DNA of 29,019 bases from a virus: positions 1-29,019 of IMG/VR virus record IMGVR_UViG_3300042466_000179, one strand, 5' to 3'. The position numbers were made by a program, and so were the translations under genes. Shown piece by piece: positions 11,595 to 20,210 of the stretch. Below the pieces are notes generated by a model that saw only the letters and a list, made by a program, of their open reading frames with translations, had not been told where the DNA came from and ran no database searches. Position 1 is the stretch's first letter, and every line of letters starts with the position of its first letter.

Positions 11595-12076
11595 TTTTTA
11601 CTTAGCAAATCTGTTTTAGCCTGGCTCCCGGCGCTGCTGCCAAAATAATAAGCAATTATCCCGGTCCAAGCGGTTCCCAAGCTTCCCAGCATCATCAAGA
11701 TAGCCGGGTTGCTAGAGTCAATCTTGTTAAAAAACATCATAATCATGATGGTAAAAAATCCAATGGTCACAGCCGCAGCAAGTATGGGTGGCATCATTGA
11801 CCGGGTGGCAGACTGCATATCCCTTGCTGACTTGCGGTCTTCCACCTCTAGCTTCTCGAAATTTAGGCCAAGCTCCTGCGCTTGCTTTTGCAGCTCAATC
11901 TCAGCCAGTTTGACTTGTGCGATCTGGTCGGCGGTTAGCTTGTTGCTGCTAATTAAGTCGCCAACCTTTTCGGGGTCAACACCAATAGCTTTGCTAATAG
12001 CTGATACCGCCATGCCAGCCAAGGGGCCACCCATTGCGGTGGCAATAGTTGGTGCAATCTGTTTAAGCCAGTCCAT
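11591..12076 (-). CDS. Holin, 3TM (PF11351-like)
   Basis: A 161-aa membrane protein. It has a glycine-rich hydrophobic N-terminus (about 8-32), a long charged coiled region (ADQIAQVKLAEIELQKQAQ), and two transmembrane helices (about 97-116 and 125-146). It ends YYFGSSAGSQAKTDLLSKK. This layout and ending match the family of three-TM holins first defined for gene-transfer-agent release. It would form the inner-membrane lesions that let the M15 endolysin reach the wall. GGAG precedes the ATG; the start and stop overlap the neighbouring genes (TAATG and ATGA). Confidence 0.8.
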   Translation of the reverse strand: MDWLKQIAPTIATAMGGPLAGMAVSAISKAIGVDPEKVGDLISSNKLTADQIAQVKLAEIELQKQAQELGLNFEKLEVEDRKSARDMQSATRSMMPPILAAAVTIGFFTIMIMMFFNKIDSSNPAILMMLGSLGTAWTGIIAYYFGSSAGSQAKTDLLSKK

Positions 12077-12531
12077 TATTTCTCCAATAAAAATGACAAG
12101 TTTGCATGGCGGGGGTACTGAACCACACGCTCACCCTCCGGGCATTTGTACTTGATTGTTGCCAGCAGTGTGGCTGTGCCCGGTGCAATTTTTTCTTTTT
12201 TCACCATCGTGAGTTGGTATGTAAACGTATCAATCGTTGGCCCCGCTGGGCCGCTGAACTTACTTGCCGTTGTTGTTGCCTCATGCACCATGCCTGCGGC
12301 GTCACGGATGCTTGGCGTAAAATTCTCCACCGAGCAATCATCCCGCTTTTTGATCCTGGCCACCGTGACATTGATAGGTTGCCCTGCCGCTGCTGTGATC
12401 TTAAAATGCTCTGGTGACCATTCAAGGATTGCCCGGTCAAACCAACCAAATTTGTCTGCCAAGGTGTAACCGCCGCCAATGGCTGCAATGCTGGCTGCGA
12501 CTGCTCCAATGGCTTTGGTCAGATCAATCAT
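12076..12531 (-). CDS. Membrane-anchored protein of the lysis module
   Basis: A 151-aa protein with an N-terminal hydrophobic anchor (about 8-25, GAVAASIAAIGGGYTLA) and a beta-rich region that would sit in the periplasm. It contains two cysteines (DDCSVENF and KYKCPEGE). There is no lipobox. Related proteins beginning with KAIGAVAASIAAIGGGYTL-like sequences are found beside holins and are uncharacterised. A role in lysis or lysis inhibition is inferred only from position and topology. Confidence 0.65.
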   Translation of the reverse strand: MIDLTKAIGAVAASIAAIGGGYTLADKFGWFDRAILEWSPEHFKITAAAGQPINVTVARIKKRDDCSVENFTPSIRDAAGMVHEATTTASKFSGPAGPTIDTFTYQLTMVKKEKIAPGTATLLATIKYKCPEGERVVQYPRHANLSFLLEK

Positions 12532-12680
12532 TTGTCTTTTCTGTTAAATATCTCAAACAACGATTTAACTTTTTCTTCCAGCACAGCAATCTTTATATCC
12601 ATTTTTGCCAGCACAATGATAAGCGTTATCAGCGCCAGCAACATGGGCCAACCTTTTGCCAGTGCTTCAAAAAACTCCAC
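12528..12680 (-). CDS. Small membrane protein of the lysis module
   Basis: A 50-aa protein with one transmembrane helix (WPMLLALITLIIVLA) and a charged C-terminal helix (VLEEKVKSLFEIFNRKDK). The chosen GTG at 12680 follows the previous stop by 1 nt; an internal ATG at 12644 with AAAGG upstream would give a 38-aa form. The two-start arrangement recalls holin/antiholin pairs, but no evidence decides this. It overlaps the next gene by ATGA. Confidence 0.65.
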   Translation of the reverse strand: MEFFEALAKGWPMLLALITLIIVLAKMDIKIAVLEEKVKSLFEIFNRKDK

Positions 12681-12681
12681 A

Positions 12682-12891
12682 CTACAACCCTATTACTTTC
12701 TTGACAAACTCAGCCGCTACGCCTGGCCCAAACAGAACTGCTGCAATCACGACATAAAGCAGATACTCCAGCTTTGCCATGCGCTTTGAGCCAGCAGCAA
12801 AACTCTTTTGGATGCTTTCGTAACGCTCGGCACAGATAGCCTCATGCGTAGCCAGCTTGGCCTCGGTTTCACTGATCATTTTTTTAGCCAT
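12682..12891 (-). CDS. Small membrane protein, holin-accessory-like
   Basis: A 69-aa protein: a soluble N-terminal helix (EAKLATHEAICAERYESIQK) and a C-terminal transmembrane helix (LLYVVIAAVLFGPGVAAEF). The topology is like XhlA-type accessory proteins that sit beside holins. It is the first gene of the lysis group after the fibre genes. No lipobox or export signal. Confidence 0.65.
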   Translation of the reverse strand: MAKKMISETEAKLATHEAICAERYESIQKSFAAGSKRMAKLEYLLYVVIAAVLFGPGVAAEFVKKVIGL

Positions 12892-12897
12892 GATATT

Positions 12898-14484
12898 TTA
12901 GAAAAACATTAGAAAAGCACCACCGGCATTATTAAATTTCCACCCAGTATTATTGCCAGCATCAACATTAAAGTTTGACGTAAAGGCTTGAAACACCGCA
13001 CCGCCAGTTGCGGCACTGTCTTGGATGGTGAGGTAGCTCACACTGTTTGTGCCGCTGGCATCAGAAAGAGTGGCTTGTGATCCGGGTGTTGTTGCTGACA
13101 AAAACTTTTGGTTTGTGCCTGATGTGGCAAACGAGCCGACTGTGCTGGTTGTGCCTGACTTGAGTTGCAACGTGCCGTTCGTCATTGTCAGTGCTCTGGT
13201 TGAGCCAAGCGTCAGGGCGTCTTGCATTGCCCATGAGCCACCAATTCCGTTAAATGTGAGTGGAAAATCTAATGTTTTACCTGCGCTAGTGATTGTTTTT
13301 GTGCCTGACGTAGCTTTCATTTGAACCGCATCAGTTCCGCTACCCAAGCTCATTGCGGAATTTAAAATTAAATTTCCATAAATGGCAGTTGTGTTAGTAA
13401 CCGCTGAGAGACTTCCCGCAAATGTGCTTGTGCCACCGTTAGAAAAATCAATATCGCCATATGACCTAGAAGAGGTAACAACAATAGTGTCTGTACCAGC
13501 GGTAATATAGTAATCTAAAAGATTTACTCCTTCAATTACGGTGGCTGTAAGTGCGCCAGATATGGTGCGGGTTCCTACGCTTCCGCTGTAATTTAATTCA
13601 ACACGTTTGCTTCCTGTTACGGTTAATCCCGTTGCGGTGCTTGTTACACATACTGTTCCACTGTTTGTTGTGGCTACAATTTTTCCAGTTGAACCAAATG
13701 CCAATGTTCTAGTGTTGCTGTTGGAAGAATTAAAAGCGCCCGTAGTCAGTGTGTATCCGTTTAAATCCAACGTGCCGTTTGTCAGCGTACAAGTGCGAGT
13801 AGCACCGGAAGTCAATGCATCTTGAAGCTGGAAAGTACCGCCTACACCGTTGAAGGTGAATGGGCGTGAAATGGTGACGCCATTTGAGTTAATTGTCTTT
13901 GTGCCTGTAGTTGCGGCAAATGTTAAAGTACCTGCGGCATCTGGAACCGTCATTCCAGATGTAGACAATTTTAAACTACCAAAAATTGTAATAACTGAAT
14001 TGTTCCATGTACCGCCAAACCCTGCTGAAGTTGTACCATCAGTAAAATCTAAATCGCGATACGAACCAGCGGTCAGAGTAAGCGCCGCCGTACTGTTGGT
14101 AAACCTGAACGAAATACTATTGGCCTCTGTAACCGCTGTTGGTGTAATTGTTCTTGCTGTGGTCGTAACAGTGGCAGTACAAATAATCAACGGCGTCCCA
14201 GTAACCGTCATGGTCGTAGCGCCCGTAAAAATTGTGCCCGTGCTGTTCAGTGAGATCGTGTTTGTGCCAAAAGCAAGCGTGCCCGTAAAACCCGTGCAAG
14301 TCAGGGTCTGAATCGTTGGGCTAATGTCAAGCGTGACTGTGCCAGCCCCAGATGAGGCATCGTATGTTGCAGTGTCAGAAGTGCTAGGAACAGATGCACC
14401 AGAAGCGCCGCCAGTGGTTGCAGACCAGTTGGTTGTGCTGTTCCAGTTACCTGTACCGCCCGTTACCCAAAATCGTGCTGCCAT
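12898..14484 (-). CDS. Beta-structured tail adhesin with 200-residue duplication
   Basis: A 528-aa Thr/Ser/Gly-rich protein, probably a beta-helical tail-attached adhesin. It opens with FWVTGGTGNWNSTTNWS, a known start of phage appendage proteins. It then carries two copies of a unit exactly 200 residues apart: SYRDLDF at 141 and SYGDIDF at 341, FNGVGG at 211 and FNGIGG at 411, QDALT at 221 and 421. The end (SYLTIQDSAATGGAVFQA, then DAGNNTGWKF) is a recurrent C-terminal piece of such proteins. It lies between the lysis genes and the main fibre gene, so it is likely exposed on the virion and involved in host binding. No enzymatic motif is visible. Confidence 0.75.
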   Translation of the reverse strand: MAARFWVTGGTGNWNSTTNWSATTGGASGASVPSTSDTATYDASSGAGTVTLDISPTIQTLTCTGFTGTLAFGTNTISLNSTGTIFTGATTMTVTGTPLIICTATVTTTARTITPTAVTEANSISFRFTNSTAALTLTAGSYRDLDFTDGTTSAGFGGTWNNSVITIFGSLKLSTSGMTVPDAAGTLTFAATTGTKTINSNGVTISRPFTFNGVGGTFQLQDALTSGATRTCTLTNGTLDLNGYTLTTGAFNSSNSNTRTLAFGSTGKIVATTNSGTVCVTSTATGLTVTGSKRVELNYSGSVGTRTISGALTATVIEGVNLLDYYITAGTDTIVVTSSRSYGDIDFSNGGTSTFAGSLSAVTNTTAIYGNLILNSAMSLGSGTDAVQMKATSGTKTITSAGKTLDFPLTFNGIGGSWAMQDALTLGSTRALTMTNGTLQLKSGTTSTVGSFATSGTNQKFLSATTPGSQATLSDASGTNSVSYLTIQDSAATGGAVFQAFTSNFNVDAGNNTGWKFNNAGGAFLMFF

Positions 14485-14486
14485 GC

Positions 14487-14657
14487 TTACTCCTCAACAG
14501 GTGCATCAACCACTACAGGAGGGTTCTTGACGTAGGCATCCCACTTGTCATAACGGGCTTGCTTCATCGCCTCGATCTCGGCGTCAGTCATCCCGTGGTC
14601 ATCAGCCAAATGCAGAGCGTCACGAAAGCCGTTAATTTCAAAGTCAATCTTGATCAT
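14487..14657 (-). CDS. Small hypothetical protein in fibre module
   Basis: A 56-aa protein (MIKIDFEINGFRDALHLADD, then MTDAEIEAMKQARYDKWDAY). The MTDAEIEAMKQARYDKW stretch is a common small phage piece near tail fibres. It lies between two fibre genes, 2 nt from the next start and 9 nt from the previous stop. Possibly a fibre chaperone by position; not demonstrated. Confidence 0.7.
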   Translation of the reverse strand: MIKIDFEINGFRDALHLADDHGMTDAEIEAMKQARYDKWDAYVKNPPVVVDAPVEE

Positions 14658-14666
14658 GTCAGTTCC

Positions 14667-15995
14667 TTAGAAGCCAAAGACCTTGGCAATCATTTGCCAT
14701 TTTGAAGAGGTGCTGTTGTAGATAAATCCGACGTAATCGGTTAAACCGCCACCACTTGATGCAGTCGGCAGGCTAATGTCCGTAGAGCCTTGGAACACGG
14801 CATTCCACGCAAAGGTCTGCACGTTGGTGCTGGTGAGGCGCAGGATGAACTTTTGACCATTGATTGCTGTGCCAGTTGGCGCATTGATAGTCAAGGTGCC
14901 TACCGCTTGCGTGTTGGCTTGGGTTGCAATGTCGGTTGTGTCAACGTTGACCGTGATGGATATTGCGTCTGCAATAACTACTACTCGGCTTAAAATAGCG
15001 CCCGTAATTGTGGTGAATGTGCCAGCCGCAGGCGTGACGTTGCCAATAATGCCCTGAAAGGATGTGCCAGTTGCTACGCCAAGGTTAGGTGTCACAAGGG
15101 TCGGAGAAGTTGCAAATACAGCCACACCTGTGCCGGTTTCGTCAGTCAAAGCACTGGCAAGATTGGCAGAGGTAAATGAGCCTAATAATGTTGCATTGCC
15201 TGTGGAGGTTATTGCACCGGTCAAGTTTGCATTGGTAGTGACGTTGCCAGCAGTCAAACCAGCCGCTGTGCCGGTGACGTTTGTCATCACGCCTGATGCT
15301 GGAGTGCCAAGGGCTGGCGTGACAAGTGTCGGGCTGGTTGCAAATACGGCTGCGCCTGTGCCTGTCTCGTCTGTCAATGCTGCTGCTAGATTGGCGCTAG
15401 AAGGCGTTGCAAGGAATGTGGCTACGCCTGTGCCTAACCCGCTGATGCCGGTTGCTACGGGCAATCCTGTAGCGTTGGTGAGCGTTGCTGATGCTGGCGT
15501 CCCAAGCACGGGTGTTACCAAAGTCGGGGAAGTAGATAGGACGGTGTTGCCAGAGCCTGTGCTTGTTCCTACTCCGGTGCCTCCATTGACTACGGGCAAA
15601 ATGCCAGTGATATCGGCAGTAGACAGGCTGACGGCATCCCAGGAAGCATTTGTGCCGTCTGTCTGAAGATACTTGTTGGCCTGGCTTGTCTGCGCCGGTA
15701 GCAAAGCATTAAGGCCAGCAGCGGCTGTTGTCTGCCCAGTGCCACCCAAATTAATCGGCACCGTTGTCAAACTGATAACTGATCCATTAATATTTATTGG
15801 GCTAGTGCCAGAATATTGAATAACCCCTACAGGCCCAACTGTTTGAGTCGTGCCGTTTGTGTAAGTGATCAACAAATAATTAGCGTTGTTAATAACAACC
15901 AATGAAATGCTTGCAATTCCAACCCCTGCCACTCCACGATCTAAACTAACAGTGACATTGTTGCCGTCGACTACCGTGACTTGCATATTTGCCAT
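14667..15995 (-). CDS. Tail fibre protein with repeated modules
   Basis: A 442-aa fibre protein. PINLGGTGQTTAAAGLNALL at 80-99 is the familiar fibre motif. It then has repeated units containing SPTLVTP-x-LG (at 156, 221, 298) and SANLA-x-ALTDETGTG (200 and 277, 77 residues apart). The C-terminal ~110 residues form a different beta-rich domain (TINAPTGTAINGQKFILRL, then YVGFIYNSTSSKW), a head seen on many fibres and probably the receptor-contacting or capping part. The repeats would build a trimeric shaft. It is preceded by a 165-aa structural gene and followed by a small gene and the adhesin. Confidence 0.85.
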   Translation of the reverse strand: MANMQVTVVDGNNVTVSLDRGVAGVGIASISLVVINNANYLLITYTNGTTQTVGPVGVIQYSGTSPININGSVISLTTVPINLGGTGQTTAAAGLNALLPAQTSQANKYLQTDGTNASWDAVSLSTADITGILPVVNGGTGVGTSTGSGNTVLSTSPTLVTPVLGTPASATLTNATGLPVATGISGLGTGVATFLATPSSANLAAALTDETGTGAAVFATSPTLVTPALGTPASGVMTNVTGTAAGLTAGNVTTNANLTGAITSTGNATLLGSFTSANLASALTDETGTGVAVFATSPTLVTPNLGVATGTSFQGIIGNVTPAAGTFTTITGAILSRVVVIADAISITVNVDTTDIATQANTQAVGTLTINAPTGTAINGQKFILRLTSTNVQTFAWNAVFQGSTDISLPTASSGGGLTDYVGFIYNSTSSKWQMIAKVFGF

Positions 15996-16007
15996 GATTG
16001 TTTCCCC

Positions 16008-16505
16008 TTAGATTTTTATGATGCCGTCTGACCGTACCAAAAACATCAGAAAAATGATGTTGTCCTCGGCAGGCGTAGGCGAGTTAGCGGGGAATGAAAT
16101 CTTGATGCGTCCAGAAAAGCAAACTGGATTGGTAACGTCAATGCCTAGTTCAGCATCGGTGGTTAACAAGCCCCATGTAGAGTCGTCAATCGTAATGGTG
16201 AATGAACCTGCCGCTGTGACAATGTTGCTGACGGTTAAAGCAACTGCCGTAGGTGTCGGCGTGAAATTGCCGATATCAAAAACTAAACCATTGCGGGTAT
16301 CAATTAGATTTGTAACAGTGCGCCGCAGGATTTGGGCGTTGATGGTGACGCCGGTTAAGTCTACGGGTTGCTGGACGCCTGCTGAGTCTGCTGCGGTGAG
16401 CGTCAGGTTCCAGTACGTTTGTTGGTTGTAGACTAACTCGCCAGCGATAACGGGATTGTCAAACCCCGATACTTGCGATATCGTATTCTTAGAAAACTTT
16501 GCCAA
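16008..16505 (-). CDS. Phage structural protein, fibre-associated
   Basis: A 165-aa beta-rich protein (AGELVYNQQTYWNLTLTAAD, PVDLTGVTINAQILRRTV, then FSGRIKISFPANSPTPAEDN and FLMFLVRSDGI). This conserved family is regularly encoded between the J-like protein and tail fibres, so it is probably an adaptor or baseplate component. The start is TTG at 16505, with AGGGG 6 nt upstream; no in-frame ATG fits. Confidence 0.75.
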   Translation of the reverse strand: MAKFSKNTISQVSGFDNPVIAGELVYNQQTYWNLTLTAADSAGVQQPVDLTGVTINAQILRRTVTNLIDTRNGLVFDIGNFTPTPTAVALTVSNIVTAAGSFTITIDDSTWGLLTTDAELGIDVTNPVCFSGRIKISFPANSPTPAEDNIIFLMFLVRSDGIIKI

Positions 16506-16583
16506 GATGTTCCCCTGCTCGGGTGGTGACGCTCCCCGCTAACTCGCAGGGCTACGATTCTTGTCTTGTAATGTAATTTTACT

Positions 16584-19500
16584 TTATCCGCAAAGATAGA
16601 TGCAAGCGATTAGAGTTGGCGTTGTTGCATCCGCAAACGTCATGGCCTGCCGAGCCTTTGCTACTGTAGTGTTTCGCACAATGTTATCAGATTGCTTCAT
16701 GCCGACACCGGCAACTGAACTGGTAACAATCAAATCACCTGCGGCAAGGTTGCCTGATTCTCCACACACATACATTTGGCCTTCGCCCACAGCGTTGGCT
16801 GCACAATAATTGTACAAATCCTTGTTGGCGTCATATTCTGGATACATGACGGTAATGCTTGTCAGTTTGCCGTCAATTTCTATCCACTCAACTTTTTCAA
16901 TAAAAGCGGCAGGTTGTGCATTTGCCAACAAGCCATTATTGACAACCATTATTCCAACAGGTACTTGATTAGCTGACGCAGACATAGCCACTTCAAATAA
17001 TGTGTTGCTGATATTTTTGGCAATAATTAATTGAACGTCACAAACAATGTAACCAATTGGAATATTTACTCCAACTGTGACTAATACATCGTGAGCGCCA
17101 GTAAATGGCCCGTAGTTAGTGCCAGCCCCGTCCGCATAAAAATCATACGCATTTGCTGCACCAACAATTCCCGATGTAACTGTGCCGCCGTTTGATGCTG
17201 TATTTACTCCACGCACGCCATGATTAGTGGCTCCGGTTTGTGTTGCAACGCCATAGACGCCAACACCTGTTGATGTTGATTGTCCACAAACACCATTTGC
17301 TGCGCTGCCTAAACCATAAACACCAGCAGTAAATATAAAACTATTTGTCCCCGTGGTGTTGTTGCCGTAGATTGCAGGAGCTAAATTTGTGTTAATTATT
17401 GCTGCTGATGCTGGGAAAGTTGTGGCATTAGAATTAATGTACAACGTACCTAGACTGCCACCAGTTTCAATTATTACGCCGCCTGCTGAACTATAAACTT
17501 TTAATGAGTTTGTGGAGTTATCCATCATAACTCTTTGCCCACTTGCTGCCGTTTGTATCAATGCTCCTGTTACTGTTCCTGCTGTAATTGTCCCAAGATC
17601 GGCGCTGATTGCAGATAGATTGCCAACCTTTAGATTTGACAAATATGGCGTGTTCCAGATTGTTTGATTGGCAACGGGATAGTAAATGCCATCGCTTTGG
17701 AACATTGCCTGCGATGCGCCAGGGCTTTGCACGGCATAGGTAAATGCAGTAGCAGACGTAGGCGAAAAACTGGTTGTGTTTGGCAAACCCGTCCCAGCAA
17801 TGGTAACTGCTGCGCCGGTGACTGTTGGATTGCCAGCGTACAAGGCGTAACAAATGACTGCGCTGTTTCCCGTGTTTCCAGTTGCTCCAGTTGCGCCTGT
17901 GGCTCCAGTTGCGCCCGTGGCGCCTGTGGCCCCTGTAGCGCCGTTTTGAGCAATTGCTTGAACGCTAAACCCGCTGGCCCATGATACGGTTGTTGTAGCC
18001 GTGCTTGCAGGCGCTGAAATGCTTATGCTGGCTTGCCAGAGATAGGTTCCTGCTGTGCCTGGGTTAGCAGGTATTGCCACTGCCCAGCCGTTGCCGCCTG
18101 TGTACCCTGCGTTAGATGCTGTGGCCCATGTCCATGTGCTGCTGCCGCTCGGGTTGCCTGGCGTGCTGTTTGCCCACTGGTATAGATACACAGTTGCCGT
18201 TTGCGTGCCTACTGTGCCTGTGGGTGCCCACACTAGCCCAGAACTTGTGCCGCTGATTTGCGATTGTGAAATATCGTTTGCAGCAATAAAGCCAAAATAA
18301 TACGTGCCTGCTGGCAGGATTAAATTTAAAAATGTGAATGTCGTGCTTGGCGTTAATGGTGTCGATGCCGAGGAAACAAAAGTATCCAGCAACGTCCACT
18401 GGCTTGCGGTTGGTGATGCAAACGTAGAATAAAACAATGTCAGTCTTGTTGTGCGTCCTATGCTTGGCGTAGTAATTTGAATGTCAAATGATGGCACATT
18501 GTTTGTCGGGCGTGATGCGCTTACTACGGGTGCGCTTAACGCAGAAAAGAAACTAGCAGACGACAGATTGCTGTTAGGTGCTGGGCTGTATTGAGTGATT
18601 GCAACATCGTCATAAACGGCAGCGTTGTATTCATTCAACTCTAAATTTGCGCCAAGGTTTCCATCAGGCAAGGAAATCTCGCTAACCTTCATTGCCCGAA
18701 ATAACTTGGCACTCCACCCGTAGCTAGTATTTGTAATGGACACCACATCGCCAGCGTCAATCTGTATTGCTGGATACGCTGCGTTAATGCTGACAATCAA
18801 ATCCTCACGGGCCTGCTCTAGCACTCGGTTTGCCAAATAGCTAACCTGCACAGACTCATTGATTAAATCAAAGTTGCAAGAGAATTTATTAATTGGCTCA
18901 TTGGCGTAAAGCAAACCACCGGGAGTTTCTAGGTAAACCAAATCCCTTTGATCGCGGTTTAGCTTGCTGGGGAATTGGGCTTCAATTTGATTGATTGAAT
19001 TTGATATGTCTGTCAGGCTAACTTTTATTTCGCCAATGATGTTGGTATCGTCAAAAGCATAGGAAGTGCTTTCCGCTTTGTTGACAACAATTGACCATTT
19101 TCCAGAAGCAGCGTTATAAGCGTTCCAGCTATCGCAAGCAAGCATGATGCGATCAATATTTGCCAGTACATTTTGACCAGTGTCTAAAACGCCGTTAATG
19201 CGATACCTTGCTTGAGTTGCCGGGTTGCCGCTGCTGTCGGTAAAGGTAATCGTCTGATCGGCGTAGGTGTTAAGTGCTGTAGCTGATGCACTGTCAATTA
19301 ACGCTGCCGCCATGCCGCCGCCGTACACTTCGTTTCTTACATAATCTGCCCACACATCGCCAGGCTTGGCTGCTCCTGTGCTGTTTAGATTTTGCGTGAC
19401 GTTAAAAGTAATTGGCTGTAGATTTGTTGTGCCAGCGTCTTGGCTGTAAATCAGTTTAACAATCGCAAAGGCCAGCCCGTTCATTTGCCGGGTGCCTGTC

Positions 19501-20210
19501 CAGCGTTCAGCAGATGCAATGTCAGAGCCGCCCATGTAAGTGCTTGGCGCTGTGCCGGTTACGTTTGTGATTACCCCTGCATCGGTGGAAGTGTACAAAT
19601 TAATAAAAAGGAAACCATTGATTTTTGTATCAACATTTCCTGCGCCATCTGTTAAGCTGACAACTTTGGTTAAATCGCTGCCATCAAAAGTAATTAGCCG
19701 GTCGCCGTAGTAAAAATTATTATTTGTTGCTGTGCCGGTGCCGGTTCCTGCGCCAGTGCAAGTAAAAACAACACCTACAGTATTTGCCGATGCACCAATT
19801 AACGTAAAGTTAGTTGAGCCTACTGTTGTAATTGTGTAAATTGTTCCAATTAAAAAACTACCGGCTGTTGATGTAGTTGTTCGATTAAAACTAAATTGCC
19901 CATTGGGACTAATGCTGCTGATTGCCAGCACGTAGTACATTGTTTTCTGATCTGTTGTCAGCACGGCATCAACAAATGTGCCGCCCATAAAGGCGCTGCC
20001 GTAAACAATCGGAATTGAGTTAGTAGTATTGGGTGCTACTTGTTGTCTGACGCCTTGATCTACGGGTTGGTTTGCTGTTGGATCGTTCGGCGCAAATATC
20101 CGAGAAACAACATAGCTGACGGCAAAGTTAACAGCAAAAGTTGAGACTGCTACCGCAAAAGTACCGCCTCCTAATAGTGCTGCGCCATAGGCAATAATTG
20201 TTGCAACCAT
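16584..20210 (-). CDS. Tail-tip host-specificity protein (J-like)
   Basis: A 1208-aa protein. The N-terminus has hydrophobic segments (about 1-40) followed by IPIVYGSAFMGGTFVDAVLT, as in central tail-tip proteins of the lambda J type. Residues 115-162 form an inserted small beta domain (IGTIYTITTVGSTNFTLIGA and on). The core includes the hub region with QIDAGDVVSITNTSYG and VSEISLPDGNLG. Fibronectin-like beta domains follow (TTRLTLFYSTFASP), then a collagen-like run at 757-780, a region of Gly-Val-Tyr-Gly type repeats, and a C-terminal domain with EGQMYVCGESGNLAAGDLIV ending ACIYLCG. It would close the tail tip and contact the receptor. Its start overlaps the GNAT stop as TAATG. Confidence 0.85.
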   Translation of the reverse strand: MVATIIAYGAALLGGGTFAVAVSTFAVNFAVSYVVSRIFAPNDPTANQPVDQGVRQQVAPNTTNSIPIVYGSAFMGGTFVDAVLTTDQKTMYYVLAISSISPNGQFSFNRTTTSTAGSFLIGTIYTITTVGSTNFTLIGASANTVGVVFTCTGAGTGTGTATNNNFYYGDRLITFDGSDLTKVVSLTDGAGNVDTKINGFLFINLYTSTDAGVITNVTGTAPSTYMGGSDIASAERWTGTRQMNGLAFAIVKLIYSQDAGTTNLQPITFNVTQNLNSTGAAKPGDVWADYVRNEVYGGGMAAALIDSASATALNTYADQTITFTDSSGNPATQARYRINGVLDTGQNVLANIDRIMLACDSWNAYNAASGKWSIVVNKAESTSYAFDDTNIIGEIKVSLTDISNSINQIEAQFPSKLNRDQRDLVYLETPGGLLYANEPINKFSCNFDLINESVQVSYLANRVLEQAREDLIVSINAAYPAIQIDAGDVVSITNTSYGWSAKLFRAMKVSEISLPDGNLGANLELNEYNAAVYDDVAITQYSPAPNSNLSSASFFSALSAPVVSASRPTNNVPSFDIQITTPSIGRTTRLTLFYSTFASPTASQWTLLDTFVSSASTPLTPSTTFTFLNLILPAGTYYFGFIAANDISQSQISGTSSGLVWAPTGTVGTQTATVYLYQWANSTPGNPSGSSTWTWATASNAGYTGGNGWAVAIPANPGTAGTYLWQASISISAPASTATTTVSWASGFSVQAIAQNGATGATGATGATGATGATGATGNTGNSAVICYALYAGNPTVTGAAVTIAGTGLPNTTSFSPTSATAFTYAVQSPGASQAMFQSDGIYYPVANQTIWNTPYLSNLKVGNLSAISADLGTITAGTVTGALIQTAASGQRVMMDNSTNSLKVYSSAGGVIIETGGSLGTLYINSNATTFPASAAIINTNLAPAIYGNNTTGTNSFIFTAGVYGLGSAANGVCGQSTSTGVGVYGVATQTGATNHGVRGVNTASNGGTVTSGIVGAANAYDFYADGAGTNYGPFTGAHDVLVTVGVNIPIGYIVCDVQLIIAKNISNTLFEVAMSASANQVPVGIMVVNNGLLANAQPAAFIEKVEWIEIDGKLTSITVMYPEYDANKDLYNYCAANAVGEGQMYVCGESGNLAAGDLIVTSSVAGVGMKQSDNIVRNTTVAKARQAMTFADATTPTLIACIYLCG
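17871..17942 (-). repeat. Collagen-like Gly-X-Y repeat in the J-like gene
   Basis: Eight Gly-X-Y triplets (six Gly-Ala-Thr, then Gly-Asn-Thr and Gly-Asn-Ser). The DNA is a 9-nt degenerate repeat. Such runs form triple helices in phage fibres and tend to vary in length by recombination. Confidence 0.9.

Noticed and set aside
13850-14311. 153-aa plus-strand ORF and neighbouring 72- and 91-aa ORFs opposite the adhesin gene
   Set aside because: Same antisense effect; no start signals, no operon context, and the minus-strand frame has clear repeats and family motifs.
15064-15666. 200-aa plus-strand ORF opposite the tail fibre gene
   Set aside because: Exact antisense of the Thr/Ala/Gly-rich fibre repeats, where stop codons are rare on the other strand. 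Its Val/Pro/Ala composition mirrors the fibre codons and no SD is present.
16506-16583. Hairpin between the J-like and 165-aa genes as a terminator
   Set aside because: CCCTGC/GCGGGG can pair with one wobble but has no U-tract; it may be chance.
17871-17942. CRISPR-like short repeats
   Set aside because: They are in-frame codons for Gly-X-Y triplets, with no spacers.
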